From: Oreohelix idahoensis
Lineage: Eukaryota; Mollusca; Gastropoda; Stylommatophora; Oreohelicidae
Length of the DNA: 64,000 bases
Reading direction: 5' to 3'
Assembly (NCBI GenBank): GCA_024509875.1
Contig: JAMPIV010019072.1
Location: 372,001-436,000 of the forward strand
Part shown: in pieces, positions 1-10,668 of the stretch
Numbering within the stretch: position 1 is the first letter of the stretch
How the letters are laid out: every line of letters starts with the position of its first letter
Position numbers and translations under genes: made by a program
Notes under the pieces: model-generated
Databases searched by the model: none
Seen by the model: only the letters and a program-made list of their open reading frames with translations
What the model was told of the DNA's origin: nothing

Positions 1-2
1 AT

Positions 3-176
3 CGCCGCGTACCCCTGCGTGACCAAGGCAGTAGATCCACACCAGTTCCTGAAGATTTGAGGCTTCTATGGAGGTTTTCCATTCATGCCGGAGCCATCCA
101 CTTTGGACCTTCCGAAGCACGGATTGTGATATACATGAAACAATTGTCTAATAAGGACGATATAACGCCCGTTTGA
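3..176 (+). CDS. possible last coding exon, unrecognised
   Basis: An open frame of 57 codons runs in from near the window edge and stops at TGA 174-176. It is much richer in G and C than the DNA after it, and AATAAA-like signals follow (near 183 and 226). That pattern fits the end of a terminal exon followed by a 3' UTR. The peptide contains LLWRFSIHAGAIHFGPSEAR and IVIYMKQLSNKDD. I do not recognise the family. No splice acceptor can be judged because the left side is cut off. It could equally be a chance open frame or the end of another transposon gene. Confidence 0.25.
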   Translation, partial: RRVPLRDQGSRSTPVPEDLRLLWRFSIHAGAIHFGPSEARIVIYMKQLSNKDDITPV

Positions 177-497
177 CTAATAAACGTTAGTTTTTGTTTT
201 GTTTGTTTTTAAATCTCCAGAAACAAAATAAAATCTAACATGTACAATAAACAGCACAAACCTATTGTTTACAAGAGACAACAAAAATTACTGCCCGCTA
301 TGAAATTATATATGGAACAGATCGGATCTCACGCTGAGTTGAAGTGTTCATGTATCTTAGCATTTTATACCATAAAAAGTTGCAGTTAATTCTCTTTATT
401 TTGACTTTCGTTTCATGTACATTAATTTAATAGGAGTGAAGAAATAACAGTTTTTACTCCACCCCGTATATCCTTGAATGAATATCTTCTTCCTCTT
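177..497. other. AT-rich stretch, no gene seen
   Basis: AT-rich sequence with AATAAA-type hexamers near its left end and no coding signal. It may be 3' UTR of the possible exon to its left. Confidence 0.4.
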
Positions 498-598
498 CGT
501 ACACTCTCGGACGTACACTCTCAGACGTACACTCTCGGACGTACACTCTCAGACGTACACTCTCGGACGTACACTCTCAGACGTACACTCTCGGACGT
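498..598. repeat. 14-bp minisatellite with alternating variants
   Basis: About seven copies of the unit ACGTACACTCTCGG, in which the thirteenth base alternates G and A from copy to copy (CTCGG, CTCAG, CTCGG and so on). This gives a 28-bp higher-order period. The array ends about 15 bp before the stop codon of the LINE fragment at 613, on the side where that LINE's 3' end should lie. Confidence 0.9.
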
Positions 599-612
599 CT
601 ATTTGAACATTT

Positions 613-1250
613 TCAAAAAAAAGCAGTAGTCAGCTTCAGGCTATTTGCATCATTTATAGTTTTTTTTCTTCCGAAAATGGTACTGGGTGTCGGCCATATG
701 CGCTTTCTCTGTTCCGCATATGTTCGACAGCTTTGAAGCAGATGTTCAGCAGTCATTTTATCAGCGTCACAGTTACACTGATCGGTAGTTCCTATCTTTA
801 GCTTGTTGAATAGATGGTATCTCAATCTGTTGTGGCCAGTGCGGAGTCTGAAGGTTACCACTTGTTCTCTTCTGTTCAGCCGGTAGTATGCATCATTTTG
901 TGTGTGACCTGAATGATGTACATCCCATTTGTTTATGTATCTGAATCTGATAAAACTCCTTGCCTCCTCGAAAGTTACGCTTGCATCAGGTTGAGGTACA
1001 TTTCCACCTTCCTGTACCAATTTGTAAGCCTCTACATTGCTGGTGATGTTACAATGAAACAGTCCTATTTTGTGCTTATTTATTTTCTGGGTTATCTCTT
1101 GTTTTGTTTATATGCCTTCTGTCAGTAAGTTTCCACATTATTTTTTGCTTCGATAATATATTGTTATTCATGTCTAGCTGCTTCAGTGCTGATATTTCTC
1201 TTTGATGTACTGTTGCAAACTGTTATCGTGACTTGTACAGCTGTCGTGGC
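613..1250 (-). pseudogene. LINE ORF2 C-terminal fragment (RNase H end)
   Basis: The clean part (613-1020) encodes 135 residues typical of the tail of RNase H-bearing LINE polyproteins: YRLNRREQ, then LRTGHNRLRYHLFNKLKIG, then a C-x-C...EHLLQSC zinc finger and a terminal basic stretch. Reading upstream (right) in the same frame gives HCNITSNVEAYKLVQEGG, a decayed version of the RNase H signature H-x-G-I-x-GNE-x-AD-x-LAKEG in which the last catalytic Asp region is altered. Beyond about 1150 stops appear. It is a 5'-truncated, inactive copy. Assignment to an RNase H-type (I or related) clade is inferred from the finger and the RNase H remnant; the clade itself is not certain. Confidence 0.75.
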
Positions 1251-1545
1251 ATGACATGATGATCAGGAGTGGCCGAAATGGTGTGTGGGGTATAGATAAG
1301 TCCATAGACGCGAATGGGTATAGGTCCTTGATCAACTATTCATAGTACACACACACTCTCATACCACATGTAGAAGTCAGGAAGGTTGAAAACGACTGGT
1401 ACAGTTCCAACTGTTTATTACAATACGACAGGTATACGTTGACATCAAATATATATACTGTCATTGGGACAAGGTTCAAGCACTTCAATATCATGTAGAT
1501 AATATTAATTCACCGCATCCAATACGACAGAGACTCTGGCAAAAT
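1251..1545. other. no gene seen
   Basis: Unique-looking AT-rich DNA between a LINE fragment and a tandem repeat. I see no coding signal or recognisable repeat. Confidence 0.4.
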
Positions 1546-1962
1546 ATAGCCGCATATATGGCGGGCTTCAAAATATCAAATGTTCTCTGTGTTTCCTCTG
1601 ACAAAACATGCCAGGTAACTCTTTAGCAATATAGCCGCATAAATGGCGGGCTTCAAAATATCAAATGTTCTCTGTGTTTCCTCTGGCAAAACATGCCAAG
1701 TAACTCTTTAGCAATATAGCCGCATAAATGGCGGGCTTCAAAATATCAAATGTTCTCTGTGTTTCCTCTGGCAAAACATGCCAAATAACTCTTTAGCAAT
1801 ATAGCCGCATAAATGGCGGGCTTCCATATAATATTCTCTGTGTTTCCTCTGACAAACAAATCCTATAATTCTTTGCCAATATAAGCCGCATAAGTGTCGG
1901 GCTTCCATATAATATTCTCTGTGTTTCCTCTGACAAACAAGTCCTATAATTCTTTGGCAAGA
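1546..1962. repeat. 80-85 bp tandem repeat, five units
   Basis: Units begin at about 1546, 1631, 1716, 1801 and 1881, each opening with ATAGCCGCATAAATGG and containing GTTTCCTCTG(A/G)CAAA. The first three units are 85 bp and nearly identical. The last two are shorter and share a different second half (CATATAATATTC, TCCTATAATTC), so the array is made of two sub-types. Minus-strand open frames across it are only a by-product of the repeat. Confidence 0.9.
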
Positions 1963-2599
1963 TAACAATATCAATATTCTCATAAACTCTCCACCGCACC
2001 AGGAGAAAGTCATCTCAATGTCAGCCAACCATCTTGGGCTGGTAGCACCATAATAAAAAGTTCTTGGCTACAAAAAATAGTTTAAAGGGTATTTTTACCT
2101 TCACTGTCATCCAAGAATACAACACAAAACGTACGCCATCCTTTGCTCTCAGAAATATGTCATAATTATAACAGGGGGAAAATCTCAAACATTTTTATCA
2201 CACAGAGGACTTTGTTCCCCGGTCACACAGTTAGAGAAAAAATGGCTGAACACCTTCTCAGCCGAAAAACGCCCAGGCCGACTGTCACCAGATACCGTCT
2301 CCCGGTCCCGCCAAACCATCACGCATGCGCCGATAATCGCGTGACGTGAGTTTAGCTCACACGAGAACAATCTCCAACGTTCTCGTAAACTGTTCTAGAA
2401 AAATCTACGAACAGAAAATCTTAACTGACCAAATGGCAAGTCAAGGGAGATAACAACTAATCAGACCTGTACCAAAAAGTATTACAACCTGTAATCTCCC
2501 TTAGACCAAAGTATAAACAAGTTTACCTTAAAACAAACAGACTTTAAACATGTACCTTATTATTTTTGTCTTGCTAAGTGTGTTTTACAGCAATGTAAA
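1963..2599. other. no gene seen
   Basis: Mixed-composition DNA. No coding frame or repeat structure I can support. Confidence 0.4.
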
Positions 2600-3085
2600 T
2601 GCTTGAGTCACCAATTTTTTAAAAGGTGTTTACTACTTTTCTTTTTAGCACGTTCCTTTCAACTATCTACCTTATACATGGAGCTCATGGTTATATCATT
2701 TATTGTAATATTTTCTTGTTTGTATTCATTTTATGCTTAATACTATATTATTTCTCTAGTCTGTATTTTTTACTTTTTAGTTATAGTTTCTATTGTTTTA
2801 TTGTTCAGAAAATGATATTGTTTATACTGGTAAGCAATTAATGTTGATTGAGGATTACTTAGTCAATCCGTGTTTATCTAGGGGCAAACTACCACCACAG
2901 TATACTGCTGGTTCGCATCATTTATTTATTTTTTTTAAATATATGTTAGCTTATGTTTTTGTAATATAATGTTTTATTAACTTTTGTAATTCTGGTGAGG
3001 TCTTTATGCCTATGAGATATTCTATACTCGAGATATTCTATACTCATTTCTACCTTTTGGTTATTGCAATTGTAGTGGATTTGAT
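2600..3085 (-). mobile_element. LINE 3' region relic
   Basis: T-rich DNA that matches, with many differences, the segment 46310-46800: shared blocks include the GCACG(T/C)TC(C/T)TTTCAAC motif followed by ATACATGGA. In the better copy at 46.3-47.2 kb this segment lies downstream of a LINE zinc-finger coding remnant on the minus strand. Here the coding part reappears only at 5330-5990, on the far side of the LTR relic at 3090. I infer that the LTR was inserted into this LINE. Confidence 0.55.
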
Positions 3086-3089
3086 GGTA

Positions 3090-4900
3090 CTGTATGGTTG
3101 TGATATTACCTAGTGTGATGCATGAGGTCAGCTGTGAAGGCTCCTGAGATAAATGTAGCTGTGAATTTACAGAAGGCCCTTCTTGCTACCACTTACGACC
3201 TCACACATATCTTTTTTACTAATGAATGTGGCTACGTTAAAAATCTAGGGTACTGAAATGTAAGGTGTTGTATTAGTATATACAAACACACACACAGATA
3301 TTTAATAAGTCTAATAATATTAATAAAATTTATAACACACTGAACTAACTCAAGCTGTTTAAAATTTAGATATTAAATTTTCTTTAAGTTTATTTGTTCT
3401 GAACCAAGGTTTCATTTTGGTCAGAACATATGAAAGGTTTTGAAATTATGAATGAAATGCATGAATATATGGCATAATAAATGAAAGGTGTGTACATATG
3501 AATTTTACAAGACTAGTTAATATTACTACTGTTTATATTTGTAATTTATCTGGGAGAACGATTAATGGATGTGCTGTTGGGGTGGCTTCATCACTCCCAG
3601 TCTATGACTACCAAACATTGTCCATTTACTGATGGGAAAAATACAAGTTTATTTCCCAACATGGTAGGTTCTAGTTGATGGGAATATAATTGGGTGTTAG
3701 TTATTAAATAAGTTGGTGAATGTCCAGCAGGCCAGACGCTCACGTATCTTTGACTGAGTAGTTCTGGTGCTGGAATCTGGTGGCCCCACCTCTCCGTGCT
3801 TGGGGGCAATATAGGCTGCTCTGCCAAAATTTTAGACTGCACGGGTCCACACTTGTATTTTTCAACATAGCATTTGACACCACTTTGGTGCCAAATAAAA
3901 AACTCACAGTTCTGAAATAAAAGTATTGGGTCATGTGTCAGAACTCTACCTCCTGAGCCACATCTACACTCAACACAACACAACAACACCACATAGACGG
4001 GGTCAGATCTCTCTGACCATACAGCACATCTTACCAAGTTGGTTTCACATAGTATAAGTTCCACAAGACTACCTATTCTGAAATATGTTCATTAGCTTCC
4101 TGCCATTGAATAGGATAGGTGATATGTTCCACTGATCTCAACACTTGATCCGCCCTTCATAATCCTTGCTGGCGTTTATGTATTTTGTTTGTCTCTAGAC
4201 CCTGAACTGGGGCTGCGGATCTAGAGCGAATCCTTATTTGTTGTAAGGGATAGATTATGATATGGCAGTATCAAATCACTCGAAACATTAAACAATATTA
4301 AAATATACAAAGAAATACTTTCAGTCTTACCAGAATTATGAATAGAGAACACAGTTATATGCTAGCAAAACTCAGCTGAGCTGCTGGCTCTAGTATGGCG
4401 TCCCTCTAAATATTGCAATTATCTTCTGGGAATCACACCACTGAAGAATTACTGTGTCTACTACTGGACAACTTATGATGAATGGCAAAATTGCGCGTCT
4501 GAGCGCCGATAATATGTTTATCTGTGGCCAATCACCGCCTTTTTTCCTTTTCAAATTTCAAACCTCCTACCAAAAGTCAATTCAGTCATACCTCAGTCAA
4601 GTATGTATTATTGTCTGTTGGTCCGTCTGTCTCTACTTGCGTTTTTTACAAAAACACACTTGTTTATACATGCATTTCCTACACGAATCTGCCTCTAGAG
4701 TTATTTTAAGCCACAGCTTTCCACTAATTCCCCTTCTCTTTCATTCTAGCTAGATTTTAGCACTTGAGTCTCAAGGCCGCAATTTTTGAAAATTTAGTGA
4801 CATATTTTTTTTTCAATGCAGTCGCTCGCTGATATGAACAACACAGTCTTTTGTCAATATCTTCATTATTATCTATCCGTCTGTATAAATGAAAGCATAT
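3090..4900 (-). mobile_element. decayed LTR related to the 10.7 kb element
   Basis: Scattered blocks align in order and in the same orientation with the LTR at 10669-13064: GAGGTCAGCTGTGAAGG near 3124, the TGCTACCAC block near 3186, GGCTACGTTAAAAATCTAGG near 3230, the GAACCAAGG block near 3400, AATAGGATAGGTGAT near 4108, and TCTTACCAGAATTATGAA near 4325. Both ends are blurred, and I could not find a target duplication. It is an old relative, not a recent copy. Confidence 0.55.
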
Positions 4901-5329
4901 TATTTCTCTGCTCAAGATGGGCCATCCGGCCAGCTAGGTTTTATATTCCTAACATTATTATTAAGAAAAAGTTACTTTTCAAGGTTAGTTGTTATTTTTT
5001 TAAATATGTTCGAGCATCTTCTGTAATGCGTTTGCCGCTGAATTCAAATAAAGGACTAAGTATCGCAAAAGCGTCCAAGAAATGACTGTTGCGTATAATA
5101 GCTAAGGTCCCTTTTGTCAATTTCTTTACCTTGTGTCAACTTAGGGACGTGAATTTTTTTCCTTTCCCCACCAATTGCGTCTTTTTAGCCTTGCTAGTTT
5201 CAAGCACGTGTTCAGTCATATTTTCTTTTGATCTCCGTTCTCATCCCGTCCCAAGGGTAAACGTTTTGCCTTCACGTCTAGCAAGTTAGTTTCCATGGCG
5301 GGTGGTGACCTGCGGCATGGGCGATCATG
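4901..5329. other. probable end of the LTR relic, boundary unclear
   Basis: AT-rich sequence in which LTR similarity fades and LINE similarity has not yet started. No gene seen. Confidence 0.3.
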
Positions 5330-5990
5330 TCTTCTAGTGGCTTACGCATTATTTTTATCCCTACATTTTATCTTTGGAGATATTTTAACGTTGTATCACG
5401 GTTAATTTTATCACAGCAGTATGTCTTAATGTTTTGTCACTGCTGGTTATATTTTTTGCAGTCTACCAGAAAGTGTCTAATTGTATATGGTTCTTGGCAC
5501 TCTTCACAACTGGGTTCCTCTATAATGAAAGCAATTTTTTGTAATTAATTGTTATTTTTAGTTCTTCTTGTATTTGGCGTGTTTTGCTTGTTTTTTTTTT
5601 CAGGATTTTATACGAGTGTTTTGTTTTTTGCTTTGGTCCCATGCTAGTATCCATTCTTTAGTTATTGCTTCAGCAATTAAGCCCTTAATTTCAAATTCCC
5701 CTAGACCTACTGTGACAGAATGGGGCGACCCTTCTCGATCTCTGGTTCACTACGGAAGTATCAGTTACATTTTTGTACTGATTTTTATTGCGTGCTTTCA
5801 ATTGTCGCACTTTCTTTTTTTCTCTGATATATGTAGCAGATATTTTGTATTTTCCTTCTTAACCCCTCTCAGAGATAAGTCATCACGTCTGTTTGTTACC
5901 CGTCCCTTCCCTAAAGCTTTTCAAGGAGCGGCAGAGATAATATTAACGTCACCCATGTTGGCTAATCGCGAGTGCAGTCGACATTAGACT
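5330..5990 (-). pseudogene. LINE ORF2 C-terminal relic with CCHC-like finger
   Basis: Read on the minus strand, about 5410-5530 encodes AFIIEEPSCEECQEPYTIRH followed by FLVDCKKYNQQ, then a stop. This is the C-x2-C-x7-H-x4-C finger seen at the end of the LINE copies at 27.5 kb (PHCQECQEENDIDHYLIHCKKY). The flanks contain stops in every frame, so the copy is dead. The block TTCTTGTATTTGGC and the CTTTGGTCCCATGC block are shared with the relic at 46.3-47.2 kb, which places both in one LINE family. Confidence 0.6.
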
Positions 5991-6214
5991 TCAGATTAAA
6001 CACTAAAATCGCTCAGCGTGTTTGTTTAATTGCTGATAAAGCGAGACTGCGCTCGTCGCAAAGCTGATAATATGGGATGACACAGTTTGGACAGACAGGA
6101 CTGATGAGATTACTTTCGATAAAGTAATCTTATATATCGATATATGGGAGAGGTGACATCTGCCTAACGTTCAAAATGTTTCCATGTCAGGAATAGTTTG
6201 AAATTCATTCTTCC

Positions 6215-6245
<31 letters not shown>

Positions 6246-6602
6246 ATACACACGCATGTTTGAAAATGATTAGAGCTTTTGAGTAGCTCCATAACAAACA
6301 GATGTGGGGGTGGGACAGGAATATAATCTGACACGCTTCAGTGTTAAGACACTGTGAGATTCACGCTTGCCAAGACAAAACCAGACCCTGCCAAAGTGAA
6401 GCCTAGAATTCAGATTTCCATTTATCGGACCGGACTTTGTGGAACAATCTTGAAGGACTTACATAGCCCAGGAAAACCATTTTAATAAGGAAGGCTGAGT
6501 AAACTGAAACACACGGAGTCATAGAGGGAATTATCTTACAAAAGTAACGACCCCCAAGAACACGCGAAAGAGGCCTAATCAAATGCTTTAACTTCATTCA
6601 TC
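5991..6602. other. no gene; contains a poly-C / CA tract
   Basis: A run of 19 C residues at 6213-6231 is followed directly by (CA)n to about 6250. Nothing else is recognisable. Confidence 0.6.
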
Positions 6603-8028
6603 TGAGCAAAACGTCTGTGAGCCAGGATTGGCGTAAGTTTTCATTTTACATTCTATATTTTTCATTACTAACATGTGAACTAATATGTATATATTACCAT
6701 ATGAATATTAACGTGTGAAAATCGCAAGCGGATGTCCAAGTCATTTCAGGCTGACAACCTCAGCGTATAGAATGATGATTTCATGAACCACCACTGCACG
6801 GTCTGGTGACTGCTTTATTGCTAGTTTCTTAAAGAGAACTAAAATGCATTGGTAGTCCCAAGTACCATAGGGAGCAGGGAGGGAAGATGAAAGAAATGAT
6901 GTACATTCTCAGTAGACTAATTACAGTCTCAAACCAGTGTAAATGTCTATATAAACATATTCACGTTGAAAGTAATGAAAGTTTCAAACTTTTCATTCAG
7001 TGTAAATGTAAATCAAAACATATTCAATTTATATTGTGAACACTTTTCAGACAGTGGAGATGTAAATGTAAAGATATTCTATCTGTGCTATAAACCTTTT
7101 CATTTAAATGTAAAATAAAGATAAAGCTATTCAATTTAAATGTAAAGAAAGCTTTCGCTCGAGGGATTAAGTTTAATTCTCATCGAGGGTAAATTCTGAG
7201 ATTGATGGGATGGTGGAATAAGAGAAAATGGATACATAAGTATGTGTCAAGAAATGCAATACTCAGAGAGCGTTTCGTTTCTATTCTTTTAAAATAGTTG
7301 TTCGTGGTGGTACAAGTGAGGGTACTAATCTGTGGAACAAAGTGAGGGTAGAAGTGGTCTAATGTAGAAACGCGGGACCAGCTTGGCAGTTACTTCTTGA
7401 TTGTACTTGAAACGTGCTGCACCTTTAATCTTGACCAGAGACGTGAGAACTCCAGTGACCTATCTGTACAGAACCCATCAGCGGGGGTTGAAACTACTAT
7501 TGGCAGCTAAGTGAAACCTATAAGCTGCCAAAGTGAACTTTTTTCATAAAACCTATCATTCAATGATGAACATTTTCTTTTAAACTATTCAGTTATTTTA
7601 ACCCTTGTTAAAACTAAATGGTTATTAAATCTATTATTTGCAATTATACAAATTTGACTTCGATTTAATCATTTTAAATGTACTGCATATTTGTCTCAGT
7701 CAATTTACTAAACACACTCTAAACAGAGCTATACCAGAATAATAAGAATTCCACTGAGTAAATCAGAGGTGGGGGTTTAACGAGCTGAAACTAATAATTG
7801 CTTAATTCTTCAGAAAAGTTGTCGGCAGATCCTAGAATTAACGTGCTCAGCCAATGCAGCATTGTTTTCGCTTTTCTGATATCTTGTGAACAGTCCCTTC
7901 AGTTAGAAGTGTCATTACCCTTCTGTTTACAGATCTGCCAAGACACCTTTGAAGACCCACTTCAAGTACTCTTGAGTTTTGGCCACTGTTGGACCACTAC
8001 TGCAAAGCAGGGGAGGCAACCCGTGACA
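6603..8028 (-). mobile_element. LTR-like repeat R1, copy 1
   Basis: About 1.43 kb that matches 37218-38757 in inverted orientation along its whole length. In minus-strand sense it begins TGTCACGGGTTGCCTCCCC and ends GACGTTTTGCTCA, so it has TG...CA ends like an LTR. Its flanks (TCATC and CCTAC) do not form a target duplication. There is no coding sequence. An LTR is my preferred reading. A non-coding DNA element is possible because no internal region or partner LTR is present. Confidence 0.55.
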
Positions 8029-8535
8029 CCTACTTCAATTTTGTTATAACTAGTTCTTCTTGAGTCACCACCTGAGTATGGCCTTAATTTATAGTAGTTT
8101 TAACACCCTTCAGTCATAACTGACAACGGGAATGCGCCCCTGAGGTGATAACCCTCAGCTACTTTTTCCCTGGTGTTTCTTTTGGCGTGTTCTTTTCTCT
8201 TTTGCTTGTTGTGAGAGCTTCTTTTCGCCCAATCTGTGGCGGCGCCGTAGGGAGCATCGCCACTTGGTGCGATCGGCGGCTTCATCCTCCCTGTGAGGAA
8301 TTTATATCTGCATCAGAATATGTCTTTGCATTTGTGACAATGCCCCGTTTAGTTCCCGGGGGGTCACTGGGGAGAAATATAAAGAAAGTTGACTAATACT
8401 TGATCCCGGCATCTCGTGAAAGGCGACTGATAAGAGGTTGTGCAATGCACTGGCAACCTCGTCATGTAAAACAAATTGCTACAGGGATCACCTCTGCAAG
8501 AATTTTTTTTATTTTTTGCTTTGGTGTAGGCGTCC
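8029..8535. other. GC-richer stretch of unknown nature
   Basis: Contains open frames of 60-109 codons on both strands without recognisable domains. The block around 8400-8500 (CGGCATCTCGTGAAAGGCGAC and GGCAACCTCGTCATG) resembles conserved non-coding parts of repeats more than a host gene. I cannot assign it. Confidence 0.3.
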
Positions 8536-8539
8536 TTAA

Positions 8540-9365
8540 GGGGAGGAGCTACCTTACTTACTTATTCGTTCCTCTTCTACCAGGAGGTGTAGAGGTTTGT
8601 AAGAGAGAGCGCCGTACTATTCTATCGGCTGTCTTCCTCCTGGCTTGGTTCCATTCTAGTCCTCGGTCCTTCAAAGATTGTCTAATGTTGTCGGGAGGAG
8701 CTACCGTGAAATGCCATTTTCGTTATTAATCACAGGATTTCAATGAAAATGCACAGACTTAACCTACATCTATCACAGATACGAATAATGAAGAGTTTGA
8801 TGGTATTACTTAATTTGTTGCCATAGAAACGGCGGCCATATTGGATTATATTGTTTAATTTCATTTTGCTAAGGCTTTTTATTTATTTATTTAGATCTCA
8901 ATACCAAATTTAAACACAATATTTATCATTATATTTTAAAACTTTTGTCAGATTGGATTTTTGATAACTTAAGTAGATCCTGAGAAACAGAATAACATTT
9001 TTTTTTCTGAATTTTACAACATTATTTGCAATAAGTCAACATTTTGATAAGATATCAAAAATCGGATCGGACAAAAGTTTTATTATCCAATGGCACGTAT
9101 TTGTGCCAAATCTCATATTGATTGACTAAAAACTGTGCAAGTTATAAGAATATTATCAACAAAAAACGTCTGAGAAAATCATGATTTTCTTTATAGGAAA
9201 AGCACAATACTATTTACAAAATCAAAATACTCCTACTTAGCATGTATTCTGACAAATGATTTTCACATATTTAGATTCAGGAGAATATAAATTATGTGAA
9301 TACAGTCAAATCTCAGTTTTAATGTTTGGGCTGTTTTGACTTAAAATGTGGTGTAGCTCCTCCCC
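8540..9365. mobile_element. TTAA-flanked inverted-repeat DNA transposon (MITE)
   Basis: The left end reads TTAA (8536-8539) then GGGGAGGAGCTAC. The right end reads GTAGCTCCTCCCC then TTAA (9366-9369). The two 13-bp ends are exact reverse complements, and the shared palindrome extends to CCTTAAGG. A TTAA target duplication is typical of the piggyBac superfamily. The G-rich ends are unlike the usual CCY start of piggyBac, so the superfamily is an inference. The interior is AT-rich and non-coding. Without the nested LINE (8554-8705 including the duplicated target) the element is about 674 bp. Confidence 0.7.
8554..8692 (-). mobile_element. 139-bp 5'-truncated LINE insertion with 13-bp target duplication
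   Basis: Flanked by GGGAGGAGCTACC at 8541-8553 and again at 8693-8705. The insert matches the last part of the LINE at 23927-24705 (shared GTGTAGAGGTTTG and TCCTTCAAAGATTG blocks) on the same strand. Its 3' tail is a short TAAG repeat. The insertion point is inside the terminal repeat of the MITE, so the MITE is older. Confidence 0.85.
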
Positions 9366-9589
9366 TTAAGGGGACCATCTTGTAGTGGTGCCTCCCATGC
9401 TCTATAAGAAGCAAAAAAGAGATGCCGATGATGACTACTAACTACTGTTAATGTCAGAAAAAAACGCTGAAGTAATACAAACAACATGACACGTAAAAAC
9501 AACAAACTGTAATATAAATTGACACCACCGTTAGCAATTAATTGTACGTAAATGACAACAGGTATTTGAATATAACACACGGGACCGAA

Positions 9590-10070
9590 GACGCAGCAAA
9601 AGAGATGAATGCAGTCAGCTACTCATAGCTTGACTGCTTGCGTCAGGGTCAGCGAACCAGAACTGACCAAGACCCTACTCCACCTCCAAGTGGTGGTCCT
9701 GGAAACAGACTGCATCGCTGCAGTCTGACCGAGAAAGTAGGGATCGAAGAGGGAAGGCAAACCCGGTCCCCAAAAAATGCCGTGCGGAAGTCGGATGTGT
9801 CGGGCCGAAAGGCGCAAATATCGCAGCGGCGCTGTAAACGGCGACACAATGCCACCAACGTCCTTTTCAGGACGAACGAGGAAGAAGAAGAATGTAACAC
9901 ACAACTGAAACGAAAATTACACTAAATACCATATTTATAACCGACCATTAGGTTGAACAGGGTGGACCCAAATGGTGGATCAAAATGGTGAATGAGCGGT
10001 TCCACAAATGATGGGATGCCAGCCCGCTCTCCTTCTATTTCATCTAAAATAATGATGATGATTGGTGACA
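9590..10070 (+). mobile_element. LINE/SINE 3' region relic with a histone-type stem-loop
   Basis: The right part (9915-10070) carries a core shared with the 3' ends of the LINEs at 28.0 and 29.2 kb: ACTAAATACC, then TATAACC, then AGGTTGAACAGGGT. It ends in a short ATG-repeat tail. The left part (9590-9900) is GC-rich and contains the stem-loop described at 9859. A 95-codon frame on the plus strand and overlapping minus frames have no recognisable domain. A similar arrangement, inverted, occurs at 31420-31645. Confidence 0.5.
9859..9874 (+). other. histone mRNA-like 3' stem-loop
   Basis: CGTCCTTTTCAGGACG is a perfect 6-bp stem with a TTTC loop, the geometry of the histone mRNA 3' stem-loop. 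A purine-rich run (GAGGAAGAAGAAGAATG) follows about 3 bases later, where histone genes have their downstream element. No histone coding sequence is present. It may be a chance or captured motif. Confidence 0.5.
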
Positions 10071-10624
<554 letters not shown>

Positions 10625-10668
10625 TAAATATTCCAATTCCACGTTCTTCTTGTTCTCCTGTGTGTATG

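Noticed and set aside
9623..9925. Three overlapping frames of 83-95 codons
   Set aside because: They overlap on both strands in a repeat relic and no one of them shows a domain.
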